Assembly: GCF_000239775.1 (NCBI RefSeq)
Contig: NZ_CAFI01000105.1
Span: 1-64,000, forward strand
Direction: 5' to 3'
Source of the DNA: Bradyrhizobium sp. ORS 375
Lineage (GTDB): Bacteria; Pseudomonadota; Alphaproteobacteria; Rhizobiales; Xanthobacteraceae
DNA: 64,000 nucleotides
The notes below the pieces were generated by a model. It was not told where the DNA came from. It saw only the letters and a program-made list of their open reading frames with translations, and did no database searches. This document shows, one piece after another, positions 52,247 through 61,640 of the stretch (positions are counted from its first letter, which is position 1; each line of letters begins with the position of its first letter). A program made the position numbers and the translations under genes.

Positions 52247-53563
52247 TCAAACACGATGGGCGCGCTGCCTTGTCTCCGGCATAAGCAGCGCGATCAGCAC
52301 GAGACCCGCAAGCGCCACGCCCGATAATCCCAGAAAGGCCGTGGCGCTGCCGAACCGGTCACTGGCAAAGCCCGCGAGCACGGTCGACAGCGAGGCGCCG
52401 ATTCCGGTGGCCGTGCCGACGATCCCCTGCGCCAGATTGAAATGGCCGCTGCCGAACGCGACGTCTGCCACCGTCAGCGGGATCATGACCGCGAACACCG
52501 CAGCGGTCACACCGTCGAAGATCTGCACCGCGACCAGCACGTAGGGATCGTGCACCACGGCGAACAGCGCGCCGCGCACGGCGAGCGCGCCAAATCCGAG
52601 CATCAGCAGCGGCCGCCTGCCCCATTGTTGCGCCACCGCGCCAACCGATGGTGACGTCAAGGCGACGATCGCCTGCGGCACCACGATGCAGAACGCAATC
52701 AGCATCGGCGCCCACTCGCTCGACTTCGTCGTCACCACCCCTGCCATCAATGGAAGCATCGCCGCATTGGCGAGCTGCAGCAGGAACACGCCGACCGCGA
52801 ACACCAGCAGCGCGCGCTGGCGCAAGAGGCCGAGCAGCGACGACAGCCGCGCCACCTCTTCATCCTCCTGAACGGCGCGACCGTGTGCGCGAGCGATGTC
52901 GATCTCGCGCTCGCGAATCCGCGACAGTGCGATCAAGGTCGGGAACGCGAGGATGAAGGTGACGAGGAACACCGCACGGCTGGAGAGCAGATAACCGCAC
53001 GTGCCCATGATCGCCGCGGCGACACCGTTGCCGAGCGAGGCGAAGCGCGCGTTGCGGCCGAGGCGCTCGGCCATGCCGCGCGGTCCCACCAGTCCGAGGC
53101 TGATCGCGGCGATGGCGGGCCCCAGCACGCAGCTCGCGGCCGCGTGCAGCGTCGCCGCGCCGGCGACCACCGGAAAGATCGGCCAGACGGCATAAGCAAG
53201 CGCGCAGCAGCCGATGGTGGCGACGGCGTATCCCGCCACGCGCCGTTCCGATCTGGCGGCATCGATGATCGCACCGCCCGGCATCTGCCCGATCAGGCCG
53301 ACGATGCCACCGATCGACAGCACCAGACCGATCTGCGCCTGGGTCCATTTCTGCGTGGTGAGATACACCGCAATGAACGGACCGAAGCCGGTCTGCACGT
53401 CGGCAAGGAAGAAGATGAACCAGTCGAGCCCGCGCAGGCTCTGCCGCGACGGCGACGGTTTCGCCGTCTGGCCGTGATCATGCACGGGATCGCGACGCGG
53501 CTCCGAATTGCGGTCCGGCGCAGGCTCCCGGTCAGGTGATCTGGACGGCCGTGCGTTGACCAT
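52247..53563 (-). CDS. MFS transporter
   Basis: 438 residues, twelve membrane helices. The MFS loop motif is seen around PGGAIIDAARSERRVAGYA. A basic, Pro-rich N-terminal extension of about 45 residues precedes helix 1 (LDWFIFFLADVQTGFGPFIAVYL). Substrate unknown; the type resembles drug or metal-related exporters. The ATG at 53563 is taken. The gene ends 11 bases from fixK, converging with it. Confidence 0.88.
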   Translation of the reverse strand: MVNARPSRSPDREPAPDRNSEPRRDPVHDHGQTAKPSPSRQSLRGLDWFIFFLADVQTGFGPFIAVYLTTQKWTQAQIGLVLSIGGIVGLIGQMPGGAIIDAARSERRVAGYAVATIGCCALAYAVWPIFPVVAGAATLHAAASCVLGPAIAAISLGLVGPRGMAERLGRNARFASLGNGVAAAIMGTCGYLLSSRAVFLVTFILAFPTLIALSRIREREIDIARAHGRAVQEDEEVARLSSLLGLLRQRALLVFAVGVFLLQLANAAMLPLMAGVVTTKSSEWAPMLIAFCIVVPQAIVALTSPSVGAVAQQWGRRPLLMLGFGALAVRGALFAVVHDPYVLVAVQIFDGVTAAVFAVMIPLTVADVAFGSGHFNLAQGIVGTATGIGASLSTVLAGFASDRFGSATAFLGLSGVALAGLVLIALLMPETRQRAHRV

Positions 53564-53660
53564 GGCTCTCTACGGTTCAATCCACAGGGGTCTCGAGGAC
53601 ATAACGTCCCCACCGCGTTCCGGGCACGCGCATGCCGGACCGGCGGTCTCACGCATCAAC

Positions 53661-54170
53661 TCAATGATCGAAATCCCAGGGGGACAGCTTGCCGGCCGCG
53701 CCGAGCACGACGACGGGCTTGTCCTCCTTGTACTCGGGCGCCGCCTTCACCTGTTCCTTGGTGAGATCGAGCGTCACTTGGTCGCTCTTCTCGGCGATGT
53801 GCTTGAAATCGAGCGCGGTCCAATCGACCACGATCTTGCGGCTGCCGACGCCGAGAAAGCCGCCGAAATCGATCACCGCCGCGCGCACCGTGCCGGTGAG
53901 ATCGACGATGACATCGACGATGTGGCCCATGTCCTCGCCGGTCGAGCTGCGCACGTCCCGGCCGAGCACGCCATGCGCATCGCGCGCGCCAAGGATCGTG
54001 ACCGAGGGCGGTGGCGGCGGTTCCTTCGCGGGTGTTGGCGCCTCTTTCACAGCCGGAGTCGGCGCAACCTGTTGCGCCGCCGCCTCATGCGCCTGCAGCG
54101 TCAGCATCGCGAGCGCGACGATGCCGGACGCCACGCCGACGCCACGGCGGCAACGGTTGGGCGCCCTCAT
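53661..54170 (-). CDS. Exported PRC-barrel protein
   Basis: 169 residues. A secretion signal (about 1-32, ending EAAAQ) and a Pro/Lys-rich linker (PTPAVKEAPTPAKEPPPPP) lead to a PRC-barrel domain (VLGRDVRSSTGEDMGHIVDVIVDLTGTVRAAVIDFGGFLGVGSRKIVVDW). PRC-barrels bind ligands or RNA or help envelope stability. Its start overlaps the end of the glucosidase gene by 4 bases, so translation is coupled. Part of the stress-linked operon. Confidence 0.85.
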   Translation of the reverse strand: MRAPNRCRRGVGVASGIVALAMLTLQAHEAAAQQVAPTPAVKEAPTPAKEPPPPPSVTILGARDAHGVLGRDVRSSTGEDMGHIVDVIVDLTGTVRAAVIDFGGFLGVGSRKIVVDWTALDFKHIAEKSDQVTLDLTKEQVKAAPEYKEDKPVVVLGAAGKLSPWDFDH

Positions 54171-56368
54171 TGGGCCAGCACCAGCGAGACCTGGATCTGA
54201 CCGCGGCGACGCAGCACCTCCATCGAGACGTCCTCGCCATGGCGACGCAGGCGCAGATCGATCGTCGAGTGGCCGAGCCGGAGATCGCGCAACACGACCC
54301 AATCGAGAAACGCCGGCAGTCGCGGGTTGCGCAGCCGGATCTCGCCGCGCTCGGCATCGAACTCCAGGCCGAGCGCCGCTTCGAGCAGCGTGAACGGCGT
54401 CGCGCTCGCCCAGGCCTGCGGCGCGCAGGCGACCGGATAGAGCGTCGGACCGCGATGCTTCTCGCGCCGGAAGCCGCAGAACAGCTCCGGCAGCCGGCGC
54501 AGATCCATGTAGGACGCCGCCTCGAACAGGCCGCGAAACACCTCCTCCACCGCGTGCTTGAGGCCGTAGCGCGACAGGCCGAGCGTGATCAGCGCGTTGT
54601 CGTGCGGCCAGATCGAGCCGTCATGGTAGGACATCGGATTGTAGCGCGCCTCGCCAAGGGCGACGGTGCGGATGCCCCAGCCGGAGAAGAAGTGCGGGCG
54701 CAGCAGATCAGCGGCGACCTTGCGTGCACGATCCTCGCGCACCATGCCGCTGAACAGCAGCTGGCCGGCATTGGACGTGCGTACCCGGCACGGCTGCTTG
54801 TTGCCGTCGAGCGCCAGCGCATAGGTGTTCAGCTCCTCGCACCAGAACGCGTCCTCGAACCGCTCGGCCAGCCGGGCCGCTTCGGCATCGAGCCGATTGG
54901 CCATGTCGGTCTTGCCGAGCCGCCGCGCACAGCGCGCCGCCAGCTGCTTGCCGGCGAACACGTAGCCCTGCACCTCGGCGAGCGCGATGTTGCCTTCCGC
55001 GAGCCGTCCATCGGCATGGAAGACCGCGTCGTAGGAGTCCTTCCAGCCCTGGTTGGCGAGCCCCTGCTCCGAGGCGCGCTGATATTCGACGAAGCCGTCA
55101 CGATCAGGATCGCCGGGGCCGTCGATCCAGCTCAGTCCCAGCTCGATCGCCGGCCACAGCTCTTTCAACGTCTCGAGGTCGCCGGTGCGCTCGACATAGA
55201 GGCCGGCCAGCAGCACGAACAGCGGCGTCGAATCCACACTGCCGTAGTAGCAGGCGAACGGCACCTCGCGCAGCGCCGCCATCTCGCCGCCGCGCATCTC
55301 GTGCAGGATCTTGCCGGGCTCGGCATCGGCGAGCGCATCGGTCTCCTTCGCCTGATGCCGGGCGAGCCGGCGCAGCACGCCGCGGGCGATACGCGGATCG
55401 ACCCACAGCATCTGCATCGCCGTGATCAGCCCGTCTCGGCCGAACGTCGTCGAGTACCAGGGAATTCCGGCATAGGGATAGCGGCCCTCCGGCGTGTCGG
55501 TCATCAGAATGTTGAGATCGGCCGCCGCCTGGCACAGCACCTCATTGAGGATGTCGTTGGAGGTCTCGATCGTGGTGGCGCCGTGCGTGCAGCGGCGCAT
55601 CTCGCGGCGATGCGCGAGCAGGCTGCGGAAGAAGCGACCCGGCTGCTCACCTGTCGCAGCGTTGCAGCTCACGGCGATGAACAGCGAGGTCGATTGCTGC
55701 GGATCGAGATCGAAATGATAGGAGGCGACGTCCACCGCAAGGCGCGACGGACGCGGATCGAAATGCAGGGCCGTCGTGCGCGTCACATTGTCGAGCCCGC
55801 GATAATCGAGAACGACGTCAGACGGCCCCATCAGCCGACCCGAGCCGGTGCCGCGCCGCTTTCGCACCGAGCCGCGGACCTCGAACAGGTCGGCGAAATC
55901 ATTGTCGAAGGTCAGCTTGAGATCGAAGCTGGCACGGCGGTCGCCATGGTTCTGCACGCCGATACGCTGATAGAAGGTGCCGCGCCACAGGAAGATCGTG
56001 CGCACGATGTGAAGCATGTCCTTCGGCAGCACCAGCCGTCCCTGCTGATAGATATCCGGATTGGTCAGATCGATCGTCAGCGCCGAATTGTCGTCCCGCA
56101 GGCTCGATCCGAGCAGCAGCGGCTGCATCTCGGCGAGCGTCAGCTCGAGCCGCGCCAGATAGCGCGTATCGGCATTGAACAGACCATCCGGCCCGCCGGC
56201 CGACGCGCCGATGTCGCCGTGACCGTCGAGCACGATGAAGGTGTCGTCGTGCTTGAGCGAGCGCCGCGGCCGCGCCGCGGGTCCGGTCATGGGAATGTAG
56301 AAAGGCTGCTCGGCGGGCGCGTCGGCGCCTGCCATCGATGCCCGTGTGCTTGCGAGTTCGGCCGACAT
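54167..56368 (-). CDS. Amylo-alpha-1,6-glucosidase (glycogen-debranching-like) protein
   Basis: 733 residues. An N-terminal beta-rich domain (about 1-220, as in the glycogen-debranching N-terminal family) precedes an alpha/alpha-barrel with the motifs YAGIPWYSTTFGRDGLITAMQMLW and SYHDGSIWPHDNALI. Proteins of this kind act on alpha-1,6 branch points or on maltosyl-trehalose-like polymers. Acidic residues in GRDG and DGSIWPHD are candidates for catalysis. No signal peptide. It is 70 bases behind the ABC exporter and overlaps the PRC-barrel gene by 4 bases, which implies one operon. Confidence 0.9.
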   Translation of the reverse strand: MSAELASTRASMAGADAPAEQPFYIPMTGPAARPRRSLKHDDTFIVLDGHGDIGASAGGPDGLFNADTRYLARLELTLAEMQPLLLGSSLRDDNSALTIDLTNPDIYQQGRLVLPKDMLHIVRTIFLWRGTFYQRIGVQNHGDRRASFDLKLTFDNDFADLFEVRGSVRKRRGTGSGRLMGPSDVVLDYRGLDNVTRTTALHFDPRPSRLAVDVASYHFDLDPQQSTSLFIAVSCNAATGEQPGRFFRSLLAHRREMRRCTHGATTIETSNDILNEVLCQAAADLNILMTDTPEGRYPYAGIPWYSTTFGRDGLITAMQMLWVDPRIARGVLRRLARHQAKETDALADAEPGKILHEMRGGEMAALREVPFACYYGSVDSTPLFVLLAGLYVERTGDLETLKELWPAIELGLSWIDGPGDPDRDGFVEYQRASEQGLANQGWKDSYDAVFHADGRLAEGNIALAEVQGYVFAGKQLAARCARRLGKTDMANRLDAEAARLAERFEDAFWCEELNTYALALDGNKQPCRVRTSNAGQLLFSGMVREDRARKVAADLLRPHFFSGWGIRTVALGEARYNPMSYHDGSIWPHDNALITLGLSRYGLKHAVEEVFRGLFEAASYMDLRRLPELFCGFRREKHRGPTLYPVACAPQAWASATPFTLLEAALGLEFDAERGEIRLRNPRLPAFLDWVVLRDLRLGHSTIDLRLRRHGEDVSMEVLRRRGQIQVSLVLAQ

Positions 56369-56438
56369 GATGGACCTCGTGCGAGTTGGCGTCGACCCGG
56401 ACGCCGGGGACGCGATCTTGACGCAACGCGATCGCGGC

Positions 56439-58202
56439 TCAGGCCGCGAACTTGGCGAGCCGGTTCATCTCCTGGGTGACGAGCTCGCGATACGGCCCCT
56501 CGCCCTGCATCAGCCGGTCGGGCGCGCCGTCCTCGATGATCCTGCCCGATTTCAGCACCACGACCCGATCAAAATTCCGCAAGGTCGCGAGCCGATGCGC
56601 GATTGCGATCACGGTGCGGCCGCGCATCAGCCGGCTCAGCGCCTCGCGGATCGCCTCCTCCGACTCGCTGTCGAGCGCGGCGGTGGCCTCGTCGAGCAGC
56701 AGGATGGGCGCGTCCTTGAGGAAGGCGCGCGCGATCGCGATGCGCTGGCGCTGGCCGCCGGACAGCTTGACGCCGCGATCGCCGACCATCGTGTGCAGGC
56801 ATTCCGGCAAGGTTTCGACGAAATCGCACCGCGCGGCGATGGCGGCGCGCAGCACCTCGTCGTCGGTCGCGCTCGGCCGGCCGTAGCGGATGTTCTCCAG
56901 GATGGAGCGGTGGAACAGCGAGATATCCTGCGGCACCACCGAGATCGCCTCGCGCAGGCTCTGCTGCGTCACCTTGGCGATGTCCTGCCCATCGATGATG
57001 ATGCGGCCGGCTTGCGGATCGTAGAACCGCTGCAGCAGCGTGAACAGGCTCGACTTGCCGCCGCCGGACTGGCCGACGAGCCCGACACGCTGCCCCGGCT
57101 GCAGCCGCAGCGAGAAGTTCTCGAACAGCTTGTGACCGCCCGGATAGTGGAAGGTGATGTTGTCGAAGGCGATCGCGGCGCCGCTCTTCACCAGCGGCTC
57201 GGCCTCGGGGTGATCGCTCAGCTCATGCGGCTGCAGCAGCGTGGCGATCGCCTCGCTCATGCGCGCCACGTGCTGGGTGACGTCGACCAGCGCGACCGCG
57301 AGGTCACGCGTCGCGTTGAGAATGCTGAGGCCGAGCGTGCAGACCAGCACGACGTCGCCGGTCGTCGCCCCGCCCCGCTGCCACAGCGAAATTGCCCAGG
57401 CCATCAGCGCCACCGTCAGCAGGATCGTCACCGTCGCATGCAGGATGCGCAGCTTCTCGAGATAGCGCAGGCTGCGCCCGCGCGCCTCAAGTTCCTTGTT
57501 CACCGTCGCGTCGAACCGGTCATGCTCGTGGCGCAAGCCGCAGAACGCGCGCACCAGGGGCATGTTCGAGATCACGTCGACCATTTCGCCGTCGACCATC
57601 GCCGCCTTGTCGGCAAAGTCATCGTGCAGCGGCCTGCCCGCCGCGGCAAGGCGGAACATCGCCAGCACCATCATCGCCGCGATGAACAGCAGGCCGACCG
57701 CCATCGGGCCGCTCACGGTTCCAATCAGGCAGATCGCGGCCACCGTGGCGAGGCACGGCGGCAGCACGTTCCAGACGAACATGTTCTCGACCGTGAACAC
57801 CGCATTGGATGTCGCGGTGATGCGGCTCGACAGCATGCCCGGCAGACGGTCGCCAAAGTAGCTCGGCGAATGGCCGGTGAGATGCCGGAAGATGTCGCGG
57901 CGCAGATCGCCGGTCACGCCGACGAAGGTGAAGCTCGCGATCCAGCTGGCAACCCGCCAGAGAATGTTGTCGGTCGCGATCAGCGCCATCAGCAGCGCGA
58001 AGGCGGCCCAGACATTGCCGTTGCCGCGAGGTCCCGTGGAGAGGCTGTCGACCAGGAACTTGACGCCGTATTGGGTGCCTACTGAACAGGCAACCGCCCC
58101 CATGACGGACGTCAAAATGATGAGATGAGCTGTCGGACGTTTGCGCAGATAGCGCATCACGAAAGGAAACGGCCGGTGCGCGTAGCCTGATAGTTGATCC
58201 AT
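56439..58202 (-). CDS. ABC exporter (fused permease and ATP-binding domains)
   Basis: 587 residues. Six membrane helices in the first 320 residues form the exporter membrane domain. The ATPase domain follows: Walker A GQSGGGKSS, signature LSGGQRQRIAIARAFL, Walker B ILLLDEATAALD and the switch His in IAIAHRLATL. It exports a lipid, glycan or peptide; the substrate is not visible. The start at 58202 (MDQLSGYAHR) is 41 bases from a leftward EcfG-type promoter. First gene of the operon with the glucosidase and PRC-barrel genes. Confidence 0.9.
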   Translation of the reverse strand: MDQLSGYAHRPFPFVMRYLRKRPTAHLIILTSVMGAVACSVGTQYGVKFLVDSLSTGPRGNGNVWAAFALLMALIATDNILWRVASWIASFTFVGVTGDLRRDIFRHLTGHSPSYFGDRLPGMLSSRITATSNAVFTVENMFVWNVLPPCLATVAAICLIGTVSGPMAVGLLFIAAMMVLAMFRLAAAGRPLHDDFADKAAMVDGEMVDVISNMPLVRAFCGLRHEHDRFDATVNKELEARGRSLRYLEKLRILHATVTILLTVALMAWAISLWQRGGATTGDVVLVCTLGLSILNATRDLAVALVDVTQHVARMSEAIATLLQPHELSDHPEAEPLVKSGAAIAFDNITFHYPGGHKLFENFSLRLQPGQRVGLVGQSGGGKSSLFTLLQRFYDPQAGRIIIDGQDIAKVTQQSLREAISVVPQDISLFHRSILENIRYGRPSATDDEVLRAAIAARCDFVETLPECLHTMVGDRGVKLSGGQRQRIAIARAFLKDAPILLLDEATAALDSESEEAIREALSRLMRGRTVIAIAHRLATLRNFDRVVVLKSGRIIEDGAPDRLMQGEGPYRELVTQEMNRLAKFAA

Positions 58203-58243
58203 AGCATGTCCGTAGCAGTGAGGGCACCCGTTGCGGCCAGATG

Positions 58244-58268
58244 AACGAGGCGTTCCTTGTTCCGTTCC
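58244..58268 (-). promoter_or_regulatory. EcfG-type promoter of the ABC exporter operon
   Basis: Read leftward: GGAAC, 16 bases, CGTT, the general stress response consensus of alphaproteobacteria. It ends 41 bases before the start codon. Confidence 0.6.
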
Positions 58269-58394
58269 GTTGTGCAGCAGCACATCGGCTCTGCTGATCC
58301 TGCATGAGGAGTGGCATCAACTTTGGCGAGTCGGATGGCACCAATGAGACACGCAGGAACACGTTGTGTCGAAAAAAGAGTGATCGAAGACCGG

Positions 58395-58420
58395 GGAACC
58401 TCATCAGCAGGGACTACGTT
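58395..58420 (+). promoter_or_regulatory. EcfG-type promoter of the GT4 gene
   Basis: GGGGAAC, 17 bases, CGTTCCC. It is divergent from the promoter at 58244 and ends 64 bases before the glycosyltransferase start. Confidence 0.65.
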
Positions 58421-58484
58421 CCCGCTGCGGCAGTGCCGGTGCCATTGGGGGCTTCATCCATGATCACGAACAGGAGACGGTGAG

Positions 58485-59555
58485 ATGCGCATTGCGCAGG
58501 TTGCTCCATTGACGGAGGCCGTACCTCCGAAGCTCTACGGCGGCACTGAACGGGTCGTTCATTGGTTGACCGAAGAGCTCGTTGCCCTTGGGCACGACGT
58601 GACATTGTTCGCCAGCGGAGATTCGCAGACGTCGGCGAAGCTCTCGCCAAGCTGGCCGAAGGCTTTGCGCCTGGACGGCTCGGTGCGGGATCCCAACGCG
58701 CTCCACATGGTCATGCTGGAGAATGTGCGGCAGCGATGTGACGACGAGGAATTCGACATCCTCCACTTCCACCTCGACTACTATCCGTTCTCCCTGTTCC
58801 ATCGCCAGCCGACGCCGTTCCTCACCACCCTGCACGGCAGGCTCGATCTTCCCGAGCACCAGCCGGTCTTTTCGATGTTCAAGGATGTTCCCGTCGTCTC
58901 GATCTCCGACGCGCAGCGGCGTCCGGTGCCGAATGCGAACTGGGTCCGCACCGTGCTGCACGGCCTGCCGGAGAAGCTCCTGATGCCGAAGCCGGCGACC
59001 CCCAGCTATCTCGCGGTGCTCGGACGCATCGCGCCGGAGAAGGGCGTCGACCGCGCGATCAAGATCGCGATGCGCTGTGGCATTCCGCTCAAGATCGCCG
59101 CCAAGATCGACCGCGCCGACCAGGATTACTACGACCAGCTGATCTATCCCCTGATCAACGGCAACCCGCTGGTCGAATATGTCGGCGAGATCGGTGACCA
59201 GGAGAAGCCGGAGTTCCTGTCGGGCGCGCTCGGCCTGCTGCTGCCGATCGACTGGCCCGAGCCGTTCGGGCTCGTGATGATCGAATCGATGGCCTGCGGC
59301 ACGCCGGTCATCGCCTACAACCGCGGCTCGGTGCCGGAAGTGATCGACGACGGCATCACCGGCTTCATCGTCGAGGACGAGCTCAGCGCGGTCGCCGCGG
59401 TGAACCGCCTGCACCATCTCAGCCGCGCCCGCGTGCGCGAACAGTTCGAGCAGCGCTTCACGGCGCGACGGATGGCGCTGGACTATCTCGCCGCCTACCG
59501 CCGGCTGATCGAGAAGGCCGAGCCGCGCATCCGGCTGGTCAGCAGCGCCGAGTAG
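58485..59555 (+). CDS. Family 4 glycosyltransferase
   Basis: 356 residues in the GT-B fold. The acceptor-side N-terminus is RIAQVAPLTEAVPPKLYGGTERVVHWLTEELVALGHDVTLFASGDS. The nucleotide-sugar site has LAVLGRIAPEKGVDRAIK, and the E-x7-E motif is in PEPFGLVMIESMACGTPVIAYNRGSVPEVI. It transfers a sugar from an activated donor to an unknown acceptor. A CAGGAG ribosome site lies 8 bases ahead. It is divergent from the ABC exporter operon and, like it, has an EcfG-type promoter. Confidence 0.92.
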   Translation: MRIAQVAPLTEAVPPKLYGGTERVVHWLTEELVALGHDVTLFASGDSQTSAKLSPSWPKALRLDGSVRDPNALHMVMLENVRQRCDDEEFDILHFHLDYYPFSLFHRQPTPFLTTLHGRLDLPEHQPVFSMFKDVPVVSISDAQRRPVPNANWVRTVLHGLPEKLLMPKPATPSYLAVLGRIAPEKGVDRAIKIAMRCGIPLKIAAKIDRADQDYYDQLIYPLINGNPLVEYVGEIGDQEKPEFLSGALGLLLPIDWPEPFGLVMIESMACGTPVIAYNRGSVPEVIDDGITGFIVEDELSAVAAVNRLHHLSRARVREQFEQRFTARRMALDYLAAYRRLIEKAEPRIRLVSSAE

Positions 59556-59567
59556 ATCCCTTGTCGT

Positions 59568-59600
59568 GGAGGTCGACCGGCGGGAAACCGGCCGACCTCC
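59568..59600. terminator. Bidirectional hairpin between two convergent genes
   Basis: GGAGGTCGACCGG-CGGGAAA-CCGGCCGACCTCC pairs over 12 of 13 bases with one mismatch. It lies 12 bases after the glycosyltransferase stop and 7 bases beyond the end of the sulfatase gene, followed on the right by CTCTTG. Confidence 0.65.
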
Positions 59601-59607
59601 CTCTTGC

Positions 59608-61551
59608 TCACGTGACCTTGGCCCGCTTCGGCTCGACGATCTCGAACATTCGCGGAAATTCGTCCATCAGCGACATCAGCTCGGCAAGCCGCATCGGATT
59701 GCCGACGAACGTGATCTTTCCGGCCGCCACCGCTTCTGGAAAGGTCGCCGCCTTGGCGATGATCTCGTCCAGGGTCGCACGCGCCAGCGTGAAGCCCGCA
59801 TCGGCGGTCGATGCCTGCACGCCCACCGCGTAGGTCAGCGCGCAGTTCTGCAGGGTCAGCACGAAGCGCTCGGCGGTGTCGGTGAACGTCCAGTTCAGCA
59901 CGATGTGCTTGCCCTCGGCCTTCGGCCCGTTCAGGCGGACGCCGAGCACGTCCCACAATTGCTCGGTGCGCAGCGCCGCCAAGGTCTCACGCGGCATGCC
60001 CGGACGCGCCGGCACCACCGGCATGCCGTGGCGCAGCTCCTGCGCGCCGAACAGATAGGCGTTGCGCCAGGTCGCGCTCTCCGCGGCGTAGCCGAGCTGC
60101 TCCAGCGTATCGGCCAGCAAGGCACGAGCCGCGACGTTGTCCGGCTCGGCGAATACGAGATGACCAACCACCTGCGCGACGAAGCGGAACTCGCCCTTGG
60201 CGAAATCCGTCCGCGCCCGCGCCAGCAACGCCTCCGCGCCGCCCATGTACTCGACATATTTCCGCCCGGCCTCGACCGGCGGCAACGGATCGAGATTGAC
60301 CGGGTTGGCATCGTACCAGCCGAGATATTTCTGATAGATCGCCTTCACATTGTGCCGGATGTGGCCGTAATAGCCGCGCGCATGCCAGGCGCCGTCGAGG
60401 CTCGCCGGCAACTTGATCTGCTCGGCGATCTCGCTCGCGGTCAGGCCGTGGTTCATCAGCCGCAACGTCTGGTCATGCGCGAACTTGTACAGATCGCGCT
60501 GCTCGCGGATCATCGTGTCCACACGACTGGCGCCCCACACCGGCCAATGATGCTGGCCGCACATCACCTCGGCCTTGCCGCCCCACAACTGCAGGGCCTC
60601 GCCGAGATATTTCGACCATGCCAGCGCATCGCGCACATCGGCGCCGCGAAACGGCAGCAGGTTGTGAAAATTGTGCGTGCAGTTCTCGGCGAGGTTCAGC
60701 AGCTTGTAACGCGGCACGTAGAAGTGCATCTCCGCCGGCGCCTCGCTGTTCGGCGCCATCTGGAATTCAAACCTCACGCCGTCGATCGTCCTGGTGTCGC
60801 CGGTCGCCATGATCAGGTCGTTCGGCCGCAGCAGCGCGACGCTGCCGGCCGCCATGGTCTTGCCGAGACCGCAATCGACATGCCCCTTAGGGCCTTTCGC
60901 GAGCAGCGGGCCGAACTGATATTGCGCCCGGCGCAGCATCGCGGGTCCAGCGATGATGTTCTCGGACACGGCGTGCTCGATGAACAGGTTCGGCGCGATC
61001 AGCGGCACGCGGCCGCTGGTCACCGCGTCCTCGTCGACGACGCCGCGTGCGCCGCCCCAATGATCGGTGTGGGTGTGCGTGAACATCACCGCCGTCACCG
61101 GCCTGGTGCCGCGGTGCTGATAATACAGATCGAGCGCGGCGCGCGCGCCCTCGATCGAGGTGAGCGTATCCACGATGATGACGCCGGTGTCGCCTTCGAT
61201 CAGCGTCATGTTGGCAATATCGAGCCCACGCACCTGGTAGACGCCGGGAACGACCTCGAACAGGCCGTGATGCATGTTGAGCTTCGCCTGTCGCCACAGG
61301 CTCGGATTGACCGTTGGCGGCGCCTCCTCCGCCTCCAGGAAGCCGTAGGGTGCGAGGCTCCAGACGCTGCGTCCTTGCGCCGTCGTGACGTTGGCCTGAT
61401 CGATGGTGCCAAGAAAGCCGCGGGCCGCATCGTCGAAATCGGCCGCGTCATCGAACGGCAGCGCGTCGAGCATCGCCTGCTGCGCCGCACTGACGGCCGC
61501 GCTGGCCTCTTTGGTCTCCGTGGCGCTGTCACCGCCGACCGGCGCATTCAT
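59608..61551 (-). CDS. Alkyl-sulfatase-like metallo-beta-lactamase-fold protein
   Basis: 647 residues. The zinc-binding motif is FTHTHTDHWGGARG. Further metal ligands come from the ENIIAGPAM and HNFHNLLPFRG stretches. The middle dimerisation domain and a C-terminal SCP2-like lipid-binding domain complete the BDS1 alkyl-sulfatase layout. It would hydrolyse alkyl sulfates to alcohols. Unlike secreted SdsA1 there is no signal peptide, so it seems cytoplasmic. The start at 61551 has GGGGGAGGA ahead; the frame continuing to 61854 is non-coding. Confidence 0.9.
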   Translation of the reverse strand: MNAPVGGDSATETKEASAAVSAAQQAMLDALPFDDAADFDDAARGFLGTIDQANVTTAQGRSVWSLAPYGFLEAEEAPPTVNPSLWRQAKLNMHHGLFEVVPGVYQVRGLDIANMTLIEGDTGVIIVDTLTSIEGARAALDLYYQHRGTRPVTAVMFTHTHTDHWGGARGVVDEDAVTSGRVPLIAPNLFIEHAVSENIIAGPAMLRRAQYQFGPLLAKGPKGHVDCGLGKTMAAGSVALLRPNDLIMATGDTRTIDGVRFEFQMAPNSEAPAEMHFYVPRYKLLNLAENCTHNFHNLLPFRGADVRDALAWSKYLGEALQLWGGKAEVMCGQHHWPVWGASRVDTMIREQRDLYKFAHDQTLRLMNHGLTASEIAEQIKLPASLDGAWHARGYYGHIRHNVKAIYQKYLGWYDANPVNLDPLPPVEAGRKYVEYMGGAEALLARARTDFAKGEFRFVAQVVGHLVFAEPDNVAARALLADTLEQLGYAAESATWRNAYLFGAQELRHGMPVVPARPGMPRETLAALRTEQLWDVLGVRLNGPKAEGKHIVLNWTFTDTAERFVLTLQNCALTYAVGVQASTADAGFTLARATLDEIIAKAATFPEAVAAGKITFVGNPMRLAELMSLMDEFPRMFEIVEPKRAKVT

Positions 61552-61640
61552 GGCTGCATCCTCCCCCGCAACGAACCTGGTTCGCGCGATGCTAATGCGG
61601 GGCATCTTGGAGCGCAAATTGCGCGCAGCGGAACGGCGCC

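Noticed and set aside
54011-56479. 822-residue rightward open frame opposite the glucosidase gene
   Set aside because: Antisense shadow of a conserved enzyme, Arg/Ala/Gln-rich and without motif or ribosome site.
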